Part shown: positions 9,395 to 19,004 of the stretch, one piece after another
Layout: the number at the start of each line of letters is the position of its first letter
Position numbering within the stretch: position 1 is the stretch's first letter
NCBI RefSeq assembly: GCF_965214215.1
Contig: NZ_CBDCBD010000003.1
Coordinates: forward strand, 434,001 to 498,000
Length of the DNA: 64,000 nt
Origin: Poriferisodalis sp965214215
GTDB lineage: Bacteria; Actinomycetota; Acidimicrobiia; Acidimicrobiales; Poriferisodalaceae
Direction: 5' to 3'
Position numbers and translations under genes: made by a program
The notes under the pieces: generated by a model
The model's database searches: none
The model's input: only the letters and a program-made list of their open reading frames with translations
What the model was told of the DNA's origin: nothing

Positions 9395-11980
9395 CTACTC
9401 GTCGGCGATGGCGTCGAGCACATTCATCCGGCTGGCCCGAAACGCCGGGAACAGCGCAGCGATCAACCCGAATACCACCGAGATCATCAAGAAGAGGACG
9501 AGCTGGGCGATCGGCACCGACACGGTGTCGATGACGTCATCGGGGATCGCTATCGAGGTGGCGACGCCGAACACTGCTCCGAGCACGACACCCACCAAGG
9601 CGCCGTACAGCGCCACGGCGGCTGCCTCCCAGCGGATCATGCGCCGCATCTGCCGACGGGTCATACCCACGGCTCGCAGCAAACCAATCTCACGGATGCG
9701 CTCGAAGACTGACAAGGTGAGCGTGTTCACAATGCCGACCAGCGCGATCAGCAGAGCAAACCCCAAGAACACGTTCACCAGCACCAGCACGGTGTTGAGG
9801 TTGGACTCGATGCTCTCTTGGAATTCTTGGCGGTCTTCGAGGCGTGCTTGGGGGTAGTCGGCGAGCACCTCGTCGATGGCCGCTCGGGCGGCCTGGGGGT
9901 CGTCGAGCGTCGAGCGAACCAGAACGAAGTCGTCGTATGCGCTGGTGGCCACCGGGTCATACAGGTCGCTGTCGATGATCCAGTCGGTCCAAAAGGCGCT
10001 GCCCTCGAACATCGCTGCCACGGTCACGGTTGCGGTGTCTCCGCTCACGAACGCGAGATCGACCTCGTCGCCGAGGCCCAGTCCGAGATCGTCGGCCACG
10101 TCGCTGCGAACCAGCAGACCGTCTTGGGGGTCGAAGCCGTCCAGCGTTCCCGACACGATGCCGAGATCGACGACCTCGTCGAGATCGCCGACGCTGGCGG
10201 CGGTGATCTGCTCTTCGATCACTTCCGGCGACGGCGACCCCGCAGCGGCCACGGTGACCTGAGCGATGTCGAAGTCGAAGCCCACCGTCGTGCCGATGCC
10301 CGCGGCGCCCACTTCGCTGCTGAGCGCCTTGGGCAAACCTGCCTGAGTGTTGACCGACACCACGAAGTCGGCCTTGATGGCTGTTGCCAGCGTGTCGCTG
10401 AAGGAGACCTTGAGCGACTGGCCCACGATCGACACCATCGTCACCAAGGCCAGGCCGATGGTGAGCGCCACCGCCGTCGCGGAGGTGCGTCGGGGATTGC
10501 GGGCGGCGTTTGCGCGGGCCAGGCGGCCCGAGATTGGCATGATCCACTCGAGCGGCCGCGCCACTAGCGAGACCACCCAACGGGCCACCAGCGGGCTCAG
10601 CACCGCCACGGCGATGAACGTGACAGCGGCGCCCGCGCCCAGCGAGCTGAGCTGCGCCGTGGTGCTGCCGAAGCTGGCGAACAGCCCCAGACCGGTGAAC
10701 AGCAGGCCGACGGCCAGCAACAGGCATCCTCCGGCGAGACGCTTCCAGCCCAAGCTCGCGCCCTCGTCGCCGCCGACGCCTTCGCCGAGGCCGACGACCG
10801 GCGAGATGCGAGAGGCCTTGATCGCGGGAAGCAGCGAAGCCGCCACGGTGAATCCCACCCCGACGAGGAGGGCCCACAGCACGGTGCGAGGCGCCAGCGA
10901 CAGCGCGGAGTCGGGCAGCGTCAGCCCCAGCGCGTCGAACAGGGCCTGCAGTCCGAGTGCGCCGAGCATGCCGAGCCCCAGCCCGACCACCGACGCGACG
11001 GCGCCGATGATTGCCGACTCGGTCAGCACCGAGCGGCGCACCTGCTGAGGCGTGGCGCCCACGGCGCGCATCAGCGAGAGTTCACGCACCCGCTGGCCCA
11101 GCACGATGTTGAACGTGTTGGAGATGATGAACATGCTCACGAACAGCACGATGAACGCGAACACCAGCAAGATGGTCTGGAACGGCCCGATGAATGTCTC
11201 GGTGGCGTCGCTGAACTCTTCGGTGGCTTCGCCCGCCGAGATGATCTCCACACTCTCCGGCAGCACCGCCTCGATGCGGCTGCGCACGGCGTCGAGGTCG
11301 GCGCCGGGGTCAGCTCGCACGCCGATCTGGGTGTACTGGCCCCCAAAGCCCAGCACCTCTTGAGCCGTCGGCGTGTCGAACAGCGAGAAGACGGCGCCGA
11401 TGCCGGCATTGTCGGGGAAGCCGAATTGCGCGACGCCTGTCAGGGTGAACAGGCGCGGGCCGGTCGGGGTGACTATCTGGTACGCCTCGCCGAGCTCGAA
11501 GTCGTAGGCGACGTCTTCGAACGTGGTGATGTCGAGGGCGAACTCGCTCCCGCCGACGGGCCAGCGACCTTCCATCAGGTAGAACTGCGACAGCGATTCA
11601 TCTTCGAGCCAGTTGGCGCCTGCGACGGGCGGCCCGAAGGTGGTCACCGCTTCGCCGCTGCCGTCCACCGGGATCACACCGTCGACGAACATGGCGCCGG
11701 CGGCGATGCTCACGCCTTCGACGGCGTTGATCTCCTCGACTAGTCCGGCGGGTACCGGCGGCGCCACCGTCTCGGTGATGCTGCCGAACGCCTGTGCACC
11801 TCGCACGGTGTAGTCGGTGCCGGTGTTGATGTCCTCGGCGAGCTGATCGAAGCTCGAGCGCAGCGAGTCGGCGGTGACAAATGACGCCACCACGAAAGCC
11901 ACGCCGATGACGATCGTGCTGGCCGTCAGCGCGAAGCGGACCTTGTGGGCCAGCAGCGACTTGATGCCGAGTCGCAGCAT
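9395..11980 (-). CDS. ABC transporter permease with two FtsX domains (MacB-like exporter)
   Basis: An 861-residue integral membrane protein. I count about ten hydrophobic segments: one near 14-33, three near 268-395, three around 415-520 and three at the C-terminus (about 738-845). Two periplasmic-type soluble domains lie at about 40-260 and 525-730. Each membrane triplet carries the FtsX-family signature (first half LSLMRAVGATPQQVRR, second half IGLLRAVGMTRRQMRR). Paired with the ATPase ending four bases upstream, it forms an exporter of unknown substrate, plausibly a lipid, peptide or lipoprotein. Confidence 0.93.
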   Translation of the reverse strand: MLRLGIKSLLAHKVRFALTASTIVIGVAFVVASFVTADSLRSSFDQLAEDINTGTDYTVRGAQAFGSITETVAPPVPAGLVEEINAVEGVSIAAGAMFVDGVIPVDGSGEAVTTFGPPVAGANWLEDESLSQFYLMEGRWPVGGSEFALDITTFEDVAYDFELGEAYQIVTPTGPRLFTLTGVAQFGFPDNAGIGAVFSLFDTPTAQEVLGFGGQYTQIGVRADPGADLDAVRSRIEAVLPESVEIISAGEATEEFSDATETFIGPFQTILLVFAFIVLFVSMFIISNTFNIVLGQRVRELSLMRAVGATPQQVRRSVLTESAIIGAVASVVGLGLGMLGALGLQALFDALGLTLPDSALSLAPRTVLWALLVGVGFTVAASLLPAIKASRISPVVGLGEGVGGDEGASLGWKRLAGGCLLLAVGLLFTGLGLFASFGSTTAQLSSLGAGAAVTFIAVAVLSPLVARWVVSLVARPLEWIMPISGRLARANAARNPRRTSATAVALTIGLALVTMVSIVGQSLKVSFSDTLATAIKADFVVSVNTQAGLPKALSSEVGAAGIGTTVGFDFDIAQVTVAAAGSPSPEVIEEQITAASVGDLDEVVDLGIVSGTLDGFDPQDGLLVRSDVADDLGLGLGDEVDLAFVSGDTATVTVAAMFEGSAFWTDWIIDSDLYDPVATSAYDDFVLVRSTLDDPQAARAAIDEVLADYPQARLEDRQEFQESIESNLNTVLVLVNVFLGFALLIALVGIVNTLTLSVFERIREIGLLRAVGMTRRQMRRMIRWEAAAVALYGALVGVVLGAVFGVATSIAIPDDVIDTVSVPIAQLVLFLMISVVFGLIAALFPAFRASRMNVLDAIADE

Positions 11981-11983
11981 GGA

Positions 11984-12730
11984 TCAAGCGCCGAGCTGGT
12001 TCATCTGCGCACGGATGCGCTCGGGCGTGGGGTCGGCGAGCTCGTCCACGATCTTGCCGTCCACGAGGAACACGACCCGGTCGGCGTATGACGCCGCGAC
12101 CGCGTCGTGGGTCACCATGACGATGGTCTGCCCCATGTCCTCCACGGCGTTGCGCATGAAGCCCAGGATCTCCGCGCCGGTGTTCAGATCGACGTTGCCG
12201 GTGGGCTCGTCGGCGAAGATCACCTGCGGCCTGCCGGCCAGCGCCCGTGCCACCGCCACGCGCTGCTGCTGGCCGCCCGACAGCTCGCCGGGCCGGTGCT
12301 TGAGACGATCGGCCAGGCCGGTCGCGCCGACCACCTCGTCGATCCATGCGGCGTCGCCCTTGGTGCCGGCGAGGTCCATCGGCAGCATGATGTTCTCGAT
12401 CGCCGTCAGCGTGGGAATCAGGTTGAACGCCTGGAACACGAACCCGACGTTGTCTCGACGCAACAGCGTGAGATCGCGTTCGGACAGCGTCGACAGGTCG
12501 GTCTCGCCGATGAGCACCTGTCCTTCGGTCACCTTGTCCAAGCCGGCCATGCAGTGCATGAGCGTGGACTTGCCCGAGCCCGACGGGCCCATGATGGCGG
12601 TGAACTGGCCATCCCCGAACGTCACATCGATGGCGTCGAGCGCCCGCACCGCAGTGTCGCCCGAGCCGTAGATCTTGGTGGCGGCGACGGCCTGCGCCGC
12701 TGCATGCGTGGGTGGAGCCGCGACAGACAT
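11984..12730 (-). CDS. ABC transporter ATP-binding protein (MacB/LolD-like)
   Basis: A 248-residue ATPase with Walker A GPSGSGKST, signature LSGGQQQRVAVARAL, Walker B VIFADEPTG and the H-loop MVTHD. The FtsX-permease partner follows after 3 bases, so the two are co-translated. A longer frame begins at 12775, but ATG 12730 is preceded by GGGAGG and is the better start. It powers export by the adjacent permease. Confidence 0.95.
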   Translation of the reverse strand: MSVAAPPTHAAAQAVAATKIYGSGDTAVRALDAIDVTFGDGQFTAIMGPSGSGKSTLMHCMAGLDKVTEGQVLIGETDLSTLSERDLTLLRRDNVGFVFQAFNLIPTLTAIENIMLPMDLAGTKGDAAWIDEVVGATGLADRLKHRPGELSGGQQQRVAVARALAGRPQVIFADEPTGNVDLNTGAEILGFMRNAVEDMGQTIVMVTHDAVAASYADRVVFLVDGKIVDELADPTPERIRAQMNQLGA

Positions 12731-13138
12731 GGGGCCTCCCAAAGAGGTTGACGGCCGGCGCGCAACTCTACGCACGCCGGTCCGCCGCCCATGTTCAGGT
12801 TTTTCTCAGGCGCGGAGCGTGAGTGTTCTCCGCATCCGCGCGGCCTCGCCAATCGCGACGTCCGGACAAGTCAGTTGTGGCTGTCAGCCCTGCCGAGCAC
12901 CAACCTGCCAGGTGCCACGTGCCAAGCAACGGTCACAAAGCAGACAGTGGTCGAGCTGTCGAAACGGTCGATGGGCAATTGTCCGGATCGCATAACCCAA
13001 AGCGTCCAATTCACACATTTCAGACCGTCCAAATCAGATAATTCACACCGTCCAGTTCATTACCTCAACGATCTGCCACACCTGACAAACCCGCTCACGG
13101 GTCGTGACGGCCGAGGCGACGCGAAATATGACCGAAGT
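12731..13138. other. 408 bp divergent intergenic region
   Basis: This lies between the leftward ABC exporter operon and the rightward antitoxin gene. The half next to the exporter is GC-rich and shows no feature I recognise. The half next to the antitoxin is much richer in A and T and holds iteron-like direct repeats (listed separately). No open frame here resembles a protein; a long frame from 12791 runs through it only by chance. Promoters for both transcription units must lie here, but I cannot place them firmly. Confidence 0.5.
12980..13071. repeat. Iteron-like direct repeats, 23 bp period, upstream of antitoxin
   Basis: Three units start at 13003, 13026 and 13049, exactly 23 bases apart. 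Each begins CGTCCA followed by A/G, T/A and TCA. A weaker fourth unit starts at 12980 (TGTCCGGATC). They end about 70 bases before the antitoxin ATG at 13139. Such spacing, close to two helical turns, is typical of arrays bound by a DNA-binding protein. The antitoxin itself is the obvious candidate for autoregulation, but this is inference. Confidence 0.55.
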
Positions 13139-13429
13139 ATGACGAAGCGGCGTATTGCCTTCACGATTGATGCAGAACTCATCGAAACAGCATCTGACGC
13201 TGTGAACACCGGCCAGGCATCGTCGGTAAGCGCGTGGGTGAATGCGGCAATGGAGGCCAAGAGCAGACACAGTCAGCGTCTCGCCGCCTGGGCCGAGGCC
13301 ATTTCCGATTACGAAGCTGAGTTCGGCGAGATCACCGAGGAAGAAATGGACGAACAGCGTCGGCGCGACCTGGATGCAGCAGCCGATGTTCGTGCCCGCG
13401 CCACGGCCCGAGTCCAGTCGATCGAGTGA
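13139..13429 (+). CDS. VapB-like antitoxin of a decayed type II toxin-antitoxin module
   Basis: A 96-residue protein. An N-terminal beta strand and helix (MTKRRIAFTIDAELI) is followed by SSVSAWVNAAMEAKSRH and an acidic, helical C-terminus, the layout of antitoxins paired with PIN toxins. A longer frame from 12791 exists, but the family-like part starts at ATG 13139. Its stop overlaps the GTG of a truncated PIN toxin frame by four bases (GTGA), the normal coupling of such modules. The antitoxin looks intact while the toxin does not. It may still act as a repressor at the repeats upstream. Confidence 0.7.
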   Translation: MTKRRIAFTIDAELIETASDAVNTGQASSVSAWVNAAMEAKSRHSQRLAAWAEAISDYEAEFGEITEEEMDEQRRRDLDAAADVRARATARVQSIE

Positions 13430-13560
13430 CGCTCGTCCTTGACGCTGGGGCACTCGTCGCGTTGTGCGACCACGACGACGAAATATTGACTTCGGACCCC
13501 GATGATCTCTCTGCGCTCGTCCAAGCGGCGCGCCTGCAGGTGAACGTCATTCCCGTGTGA
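13426..13560 (+). pseudogene. Internally deleted PIN-domain (VapC) toxin remnant
   Basis: A 44-residue frame starts at GTG 13426, overlapping the antitoxin stop. Residues 1-13 (VTLVLDAGALVAL) are a PIN N-terminus with the first catalytic Asp. Residues 19-44 (EILTSDPDDLSAL and NVIPV) match the end of a PIN domain, including a late acidic SDPDD. The middle, roughly 80-90 residues with the other catalytic acids, is gone without breaking the frame. A functional RNase is unlikely. Whether the mini-protein is made is unknown. Confidence 0.72.
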
Positions 13561-13614
13561 GACCGAAGTTCCTCCCGCCCAGCTCGAGGAGCGAGGACTA
13601 CTCGTATTGGACGA

Positions 13615-16600
13615 TCAGGGGCGGAGTGTGGGGCCTCGGTAGCCGGGGGTTAAGCCGTTCTCTATGAGGGTGTCGTGAATTGGGTGCTCCGCTGCGGGGG
13701 TGGCGTCGATGCGGGCCAGCTCGACCTTGGCGAGACGGCCGTCGGCGAGTGCCTGGCGCAGCGCGTCGATCCAGCGCAGGTCGGTGGCGGCGTGCTCGAA
13801 CGTGTGCAGGGTGCGGCCGCCGCGGTCTGCCATCACGAGCGGAACGCCGTCGGCGAGCACCACATGGCCGCCTGCTGTGCGGCTGGGCCGCCCTCCACTG
13901 GGCGGCCAGCTGAGCGCGGCGCCGTATGGCTGGGCCGGATCGGCCGCTCCGAGCATCAGCACGTTGCCTGCGCCCTCGCGGTGATCCCGCAGACGCTCCA
14001 CTGCGGCAGCGGTGGCGAACTGTGCAGCGCCGAGCCCTTCCACGAAGTGGCCCCGTCTCACACTGCCGCGCTCCTCGAGCGCACGCAGGATGCCGTAGGC
14101 CGCAGCGAACCCGCCTGGGTGGCCCTCGGCCAGCACGCCGGGGCGGGTGACGATGCCGTGGCGTTCGAGCAGCGCTTGTGCAGAGCCGTGGGCACGCTCG
14201 GTGGGCGAAGGCGCAGGCTCGCGCAGCAGCGAGGTCAGCGACCAGCGGCCCGCTGCGCTGGGCGGACCGCCCGAGCGCAGACGGCCCGGGCGCGGGCGGC
14301 GCCCCGGGCCTGAGCGGGTGAGCACACCCGAACGGCCTTGGCGAGCGTTCTGGCGCCCGACGCCTGGGGCTCTGCCAGTACCACCGGAGGATCGGCTGGC
14401 TGGGCTGCGCGAGCGCCGAGCCGTGCGGCGCGGGCCCAGGGTTCGCAGCGGGGCGAAGGTGTCATTGGCAACGAGTCCCGCCCACACCAGGTCCCACAGC
14501 GCTGCGAGCACGCGGGCGGAGAAATCTGTGTTGGTCGCGACTGAGGTGGGCGGCGCGCTCGGCAAGCCCTCTGAAGCGTGCTGGCGAAGCTCCAAAGCCT
14601 CGGCACCTTGGCCCAGCGGCGATTGCTGCGCGTGCCGGCCCTCCGAATCGTGCTCGCGAGTCCCAAGAGCAGCGGCGTTGAGCAAGTCGGGCCAGAAGGC
14701 GGCGCCCCGCTCGCCGAGGTGGCCCAGGATTGCTGCGGCCAAGGGATCGTCGGGCTCGTCAGCGGGCGGCGGTGCCAAGGTGGCGACTTCGTCACGCCAG
14801 TAGAGGCGGACGCGCCCGTCGTTGGGGCCAAGCGAGCCCGCGCCGATCCACACCAGCTCGCCGCTGGCCAACAGCGCGTCCAGATCGGCCCCGCTGTAGC
14901 GAGCCGCGCGTGCCGGCAGCACATCGGATTCCAGGATCGAGGCCGCCACGGGCGCGCCCGCAAGCTGAGTTATGGCGTCTGCCAGCGCGTCGGCACCCCG
15001 TCGCGGCCGGTCGACGCTGTGCCAGGCCGCCACGAAGCGGGCGTATGCCTCGGGCGGCACTGGCTCCACTTCGTGGCGCAGCCGCGCCAGCGAGCGACGC
15101 CGCACCGTTCGCAGCACCGACGTGTCGCACCATTCGGTGCCGGTGCCGTCGGGCCGGAACGCCCCCCGAGTGACCCGGCGTGCCGTTTCGAGGCGGTTGA
15201 GCGACGCAGTGACCCGAGCCTCACCGATGCCTAGCCGCTGCGCGATGGATTCCGCCTCGAAGGGCACGTGCGTGGCCGCGAAGCGAGCCACCAGTTCGTC
15301 GAGCGGGTCGGTGCCGGGCGGCAGCACGTCGACGGTCAGCGCGGCGGGCAGACCCACGGGCAATGCGCACCCCAACGCGTCGCGGTACCGAGCGGCGTCC
15401 TCCACCGCCACGTACCGAGTCTCGCCTGCGATGCGAAGCTCGACGGCACGACGCTGCATGAGCAGATCGGCGAGCCAGCCCTCCCCGGACAACGCGTCAG
15501 GCGACGGAACGGGCTGCATTCCATCTATTGCGGGAGGTCCCGCCGACCCCTGCCCGCCGAACGACGAATACCGCTCGGAGACCGCGGCAGCAGCGCCGGC
15601 GTGAGCAGACTCGACCGGCTCGGCAGCGTCGTGCTCGTGCGGCGAGGGCAGCGGGGAACTCGGTTCGCACCTGTACGACAACTCTTCGGACGTGAGGTCG
15701 CCGACGCGGCTCAACACATCGGCGAGCTCGTCTGGGCTGCGGGCCCGGCGCCCGTCGGCCAGGCGCTGCAACTCCAGCTCAAGGGTCGCGAGCACCTCCG
15801 CATCGAGCAGTTCCCGCAATTCTTCGGCGCCGAGCAGGTCGGCCAGCAGGTCGCGGTCGAGCGCCAGCGCCGCAGCTCGGCGTTCGGCCAGCGGCGCGTC
15901 GCCGCCGTACATGAACACCGAGATCCAGTCGAACAGCAGGCTCTGGGCCATCGGCGAGGCGCCGTCAGTGTCGACAGTGACCATGCGGATCTTGCGGGAC
16001 CTGACATCGGACAGCACCTCGGTCAGCGCCGGCACGTCGAACACCTCTTGCAGGCACTCCCGGGAGGTTTCAAGCAGCATCGGGAAGCTCGGGTACTTGG
16101 CCGCAACCTCCAGCAAGCCCGCGGAGCGCTGGCGCTGCTGCCACAGCGGGACCCGCTCTCCGGGACGGCGGCGAGGCAGCAACAGCGCCCGGCCCGCGAC
16201 TTCCCGGAAGCGAGACGCGAACAACGCCGTCGAGGGCAGATGGCTCACGATGGCCTCGCGTACCTCGTCGGGATCGAGCGCCAGGTCCGTCGCATCCAGC
16301 ACGGGCGCGGCGCCCGCACCCGGCGAGCTCCAGGCAGACCCGTTATCGCCAGTGCCTTGGCCGTCGAGGTCGTCGGGCGACCAGACATCGGGCAGCCGCA
16401 GCACGATGCCGTCGTCGCTCCACAACAGCTCGACGCCGCCCATGCCGTCGGCAAGCGCTCCCGCGGAACCAGCGGCTTGCTCGGCCAGCTTGGCCTGCAG
16501 CGCGATGCCCCACGGCGCATGCACCCGCGCGCCGAACGGCGTGAGGATGCAGATGCGCCAATCGCCGATCTCGTCACGGAAGCGCTCCACCACGATCGTG

Positions 16601-18930
16601 CGGTCGTCGGGCACCACACCGGTCGCCACCCGCTGCGCCTCCAGGTAACGCAGCACGTTCACCGCGGCAGCACGGTCGAGACAGTTCTCCTGCTGCAGCC
16701 GCTCGACGAGACGAGCGGTCGGCTCTGCGGCTCGTGAAGCCGTCCGGCTCGGCCGTGCGCCGTTGCCCGGAGATGTCTGATCGCCGCGCCGAGCCGCTAC
16801 GGCGGCCCGCTCCGCTTCGGCATCGAGCTGCATCAGGTGGGATTCGAGGTCGGCAGGAATCTCGTCGCCGACCGTGCGTATGAAGGCCCCGACCGCTCGG
16901 CCCAGCTCGAGCGGTCGACCGGGCCCGTCGCCGTGCCAGAACGGCATCTTGCCCGGCTCGCCCGGAGCGGGCGTGACGACGACCCGGTCGAAGGTGATCT
17001 CGGCGATCCGCCACGTCGACGCCCCCAGCAGGAATGTTTCGCCCACCCGGGCCTCGTACACCATCTCCTCGTCGAGCTCGCCGACACGCGACCCGTCGGT
17101 GGTGAACACCGCGTACAGGCCCCGGTCGGGAATGGTGCCGGCGTTGGTGACCGCCAACCGGCCAGCGCCCTGCCGGGCGCGCAGCATCCCGGTGGTGCGA
17201 TCCCACACGATGCGCGGCCGCAGCTCGCGGAATTCCTCGGACGGGTATCGGCCCGCCAGCAGGTCGAGCACCGACGAGAACACCTCTTCACTGAGCTGCT
17301 CGTAGGGAGCGGCTCGGCGCAGAACAGCGAGCATGTCGGGCACCGACCAGTCATCGACCGCCACCATCGCAACGACCTGCTGAGCCAGTACATCGAGTGG
17401 CTGGCGCGGGAAGCGGATCGACTCGATCTCGCCCGTTCCCATCCGCTGCGCCACCACCGCGGCCTCAACCAGGTCGCCCCGGTGGCGGGGGAAGATCTTG
17501 CCCACGCTCGGCTCGCCGACCTGATGGCCCGCCCGGCCGATGCGCTGCATTCCCGCCGCCACCGACGGGGGCGAGGCCACCTGGATCACCAGATCCACCG
17601 CGCCCATGTCGATTCCCAGCTCCAGCGACGAGGTGGCCACGATGGCGCGCACCCGGCCCGCCTTCAGATCGTCCTCGATTCCCAGCCGCTGCTCGCGGCT
17701 GAGCGAGCCGTGATGAGCCCGCACCAGCTCAGCACCCTCCGGCGGCGAAGTGCCCTCGGCCTCCGCAGCACGGTTCAGCCCGTCGAGATGCAGTTCATTC
17801 AGTCGTGAAGCCAACCGTTCGGCTAGCCGGCGCGCATTCGTAAAGATAATCGTGGACCGGTGCGCATACACGAGCTCGAGCAATCGCGGATGAATGGCAG
17901 GCCAGATGCTGTTGGAGTGAGTCTCGGGAGCCGGCGTTGATTGCGGCGACGCCTCGTCCGGCGACACAGTGTCCGACGCTGTGTCCGACGACACAGTGTC
18001 CGACGCTGTGTCCGACGGCGCTGTTACGTCCCGCAGCGTGGGCGGCGACGATTCGAGCGCGAAGTCGTCGTCGTGATCGACGCGCACGGTGCCATTCGGC
18101 GCAGCTCCGGCACTCGCAGCCGCCAGATCACCCATGTCGGAGACACCGACGATGACCTCCACCTCGAGCTGCTTGGTCATGCCCGCATCGGTGATCTCGA
18201 CATGGCGCGAAGCCGGCTGGTGGGGATCGTTGCCGCCGAGGAACCGGGCCACCTCCGACAGCGGTCGCTGGGTGGCCGACAGTCCGATCCGCTGAGGCGA
18301 CCCGCCCTTCGTGGCGGTCAGCTCGCACAGCCGCTCCAGCGACAGCGCCAGGTGCGTGCCCCGCTTGGTGGCAGCCACCGAGTGGATCTCATCGACGATG
18401 ACCCACCGCACCCAGCGCAGGGTCTCTCGGGCCTGCGAGGTCAGCATGAGGTACAGCGACTCGGGCGTGGTGATGGCGATATCGGGCGGCCGGGTGACCA
18501 GCCGCCGCCGCTCAGCGGCGCTCGTGTCGCCGGTGCGCACACCCACCGTCGGCATGTGGACGTCGGCGCCGAGCCGCTCGGCGGCCAGGCCGATGCCCGT
18601 CAGCGGAGCCCGCAGGTTCTTGTCGATATCGACCGCCAGCGCCCGCAGCGGCGACAGGTACAGCACCCGGGTGCGCTCGGGCCGTGGCGGCTCGGGCTCG
18701 GACATGACCCGATCGATCGCCCACAAGAACGCAGCCAGCGTCTTGCCAGACCCAGTAGGCGCCGCAATCAGGCAGTGACTGCCTTGCGAGATGGTGTCCC
18801 AACCCGAGACCTGGCACTGGGTCGGCTCGGCAAACGTAGAAGAAAACCAAGCCGAAGTAGGCGCGGAAAACGCACCGAGCACCGGATGCACCCGCCCAGA
18901 AGCACCGCTGTCAGCAATAGCACCAGCCAT
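13615..18930 (-). CDS. lhr: Lhr-like superfamily 2 helicase
   Basis: A 1771-residue helicase, longer than most Lhr proteins (about 1500). It has Walker A APTGSGKT (57-64), the DEIH box (about 180-183), the SATQRP motif and a second RecA domain (GRVRAIVATSSLELGIDMGAVDL; QRIGRAGHQ). A winged-helix and Lhr core follow, then a long C-terminal region. Lhr unwinds RNA:DNA hybrids and acts in DNA repair. Two low-complexity insertions explain the extra length: an SDT/SDTVS repeat linker between the two RecA domains (around 260-345) and an Arg/Ser/Gly stretch near the C-terminus. It is transcribed leftward, apparently alone. Confidence 0.93.
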   Translation of the reverse strand: MAGAIADSGASGRVHPVLGAFSAPTSAWFSSTFAEPTQCQVSGWDTISQGSHCLIAAPTGSGKTLAAFLWAIDRVMSEPEPPRPERTRVLYLSPLRALAVDIDKNLRAPLTGIGLAAERLGADVHMPTVGVRTGDTSAAERRRLVTRPPDIAITTPESLYLMLTSQARETLRWVRWVIVDEIHSVAATKRGTHLALSLERLCELTATKGGSPQRIGLSATQRPLSEVARFLGGNDPHQPASRHVEITDAGMTKQLEVEVIVGVSDMGDLAAASAGAAPNGTVRVDHDDDFALESSPPTLRDVTAPSDTASDTVSSDTASDTVSPDEASPQSTPAPETHSNSIWPAIHPRLLELVYAHRSTIIFTNARRLAERLASRLNELHLDGLNRAAEAEGTSPPEGAELVRAHHGSLSREQRLGIEDDLKAGRVRAIVATSSLELGIDMGAVDLVIQVASPPSVAAGMQRIGRAGHQVGEPSVGKIFPRHRGDLVEAAVVAQRMGTGEIESIRFPRQPLDVLAQQVVAMVAVDDWSVPDMLAVLRRAAPYEQLSEEVFSSVLDLLAGRYPSEEFRELRPRIVWDRTTGMLRARQGAGRLAVTNAGTIPDRGLYAVFTTDGSRVGELDEEMVYEARVGETFLLGASTWRIAEITFDRVVVTPAPGEPGKMPFWHGDGPGRPLELGRAVGAFIRTVGDEIPADLESHLMQLDAEAERAAVAARRGDQTSPGNGARPSRTASRAAEPTARLVERLQQENCLDRAAAVNVLRYLEAQRVATGVVPDDRTIVVERFRDEIGDWRICILTPFGARVHAPWGIALQAKLAEQAAGSAGALADGMGGVELLWSDDGIVLRLPDVWSPDDLDGQGTGDNGSAWSSPGAGAAPVLDATDLALDPDEVREAIVSHLPSTALFASRFREVAGRALLLPRRRPGERVPLWQQRQRSAGLLEVAAKYPSFPMLLETSRECLQEVFDVPALTEVLSDVRSRKIRMVTVDTDGASPMAQSLLFDWISVFMYGGDAPLAERRAAALALDRDLLADLLGAEELRELLDAEVLATLELELQRLADGRRARSPDELADVLSRVGDLTSEELSYRCEPSSPLPSPHEHDAAEPVESAHAGAAAAVSERYSSFGGQGSAGPPAIDGMQPVPSPDALSGEGWLADLLMQRRAVELRIAGETRYVAVEDAARYRDALGCALPVGLPAALTVDVLPPGTDPLDELVARFAATHVPFEAESIAQRLGIGEARVTASLNRLETARRVTRGAFRPDGTGTEWCDTSVLRTVRRRSLARLRHEVEPVPPEAYARFVAAWHSVDRPRRGADALADAITQLAGAPVAASILESDVLPARAARYSGADLDALLASGELVWIGAGSLGPNDGRVRLYWRDEVATLAPPPADEPDDPLAAAILGHLGERGAAFWPDLLNAAALGTREHDSEGRHAQQSPLGQGAEALELRQHASEGLPSAPPTSVATNTDFSARVLAALWDLVWAGLVANDTFAPLRTLGPRRTARRSRSPASRSSGGTGRAPGVGRQNARQGRSGVLTRSGPGRRPRPGRLRSGGPPSAAGRWSLTSLLREPAPSPTERAHGSAQALLERHGIVTRPGVLAEGHPGGFAAAYGILRALEERGSVRRGHFVEGLGAAQFATAAAVERLRDHREGAGNVLMLGAADPAQPYGAALSWPPSGGRPSRTAGGHVVLADGVPLVMADRGGRTLHTFEHAATDLRWIDALRQALADGRLAKVELARIDATPAAEHPIHDTLIENGLTPGYRGPTLRP
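17963..18022 (-). repeat. In-frame short repeats in the Lhr interdomain linker
   Basis: A unit around GTGTCCGACG, alternating with GCT and ACACA, recurs several times and encodes SDTASDTVS-type residues in the linker between the RecA domains. The repeat stays in frame, so it looks like slippage-generated linker expansion tolerated by the protein. Confidence 0.6.
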
Positions 18931-19004
18931 CGAATGCCATTACTACAACCCAGGTGTCACACCCGCCGCCTCCGCAGCGGGCGCGGGCCCGCGGGCCCAG
19001 ATCT

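Noticed and set aside
6014..9712. A 1232-residue open frame on the plus strand opposite the cyclase gene
   Set aside because: GC-rich codon bias opens the antisense frame. The product is His/Gln/Arg-rich with no domain, while the minus-strand frame has clear cyclase and ATPase motifs.
13615..18930. Frameshift in the Lhr C-terminus (Arg/Ser-rich run PRRTARRSRSPASRSSGGTG)
   Set aside because: The frame continues afterwards into recognisable Lhr C-terminal sequence ending near the stop, so it reads as a low-complexity insertion rather than a broken gene.
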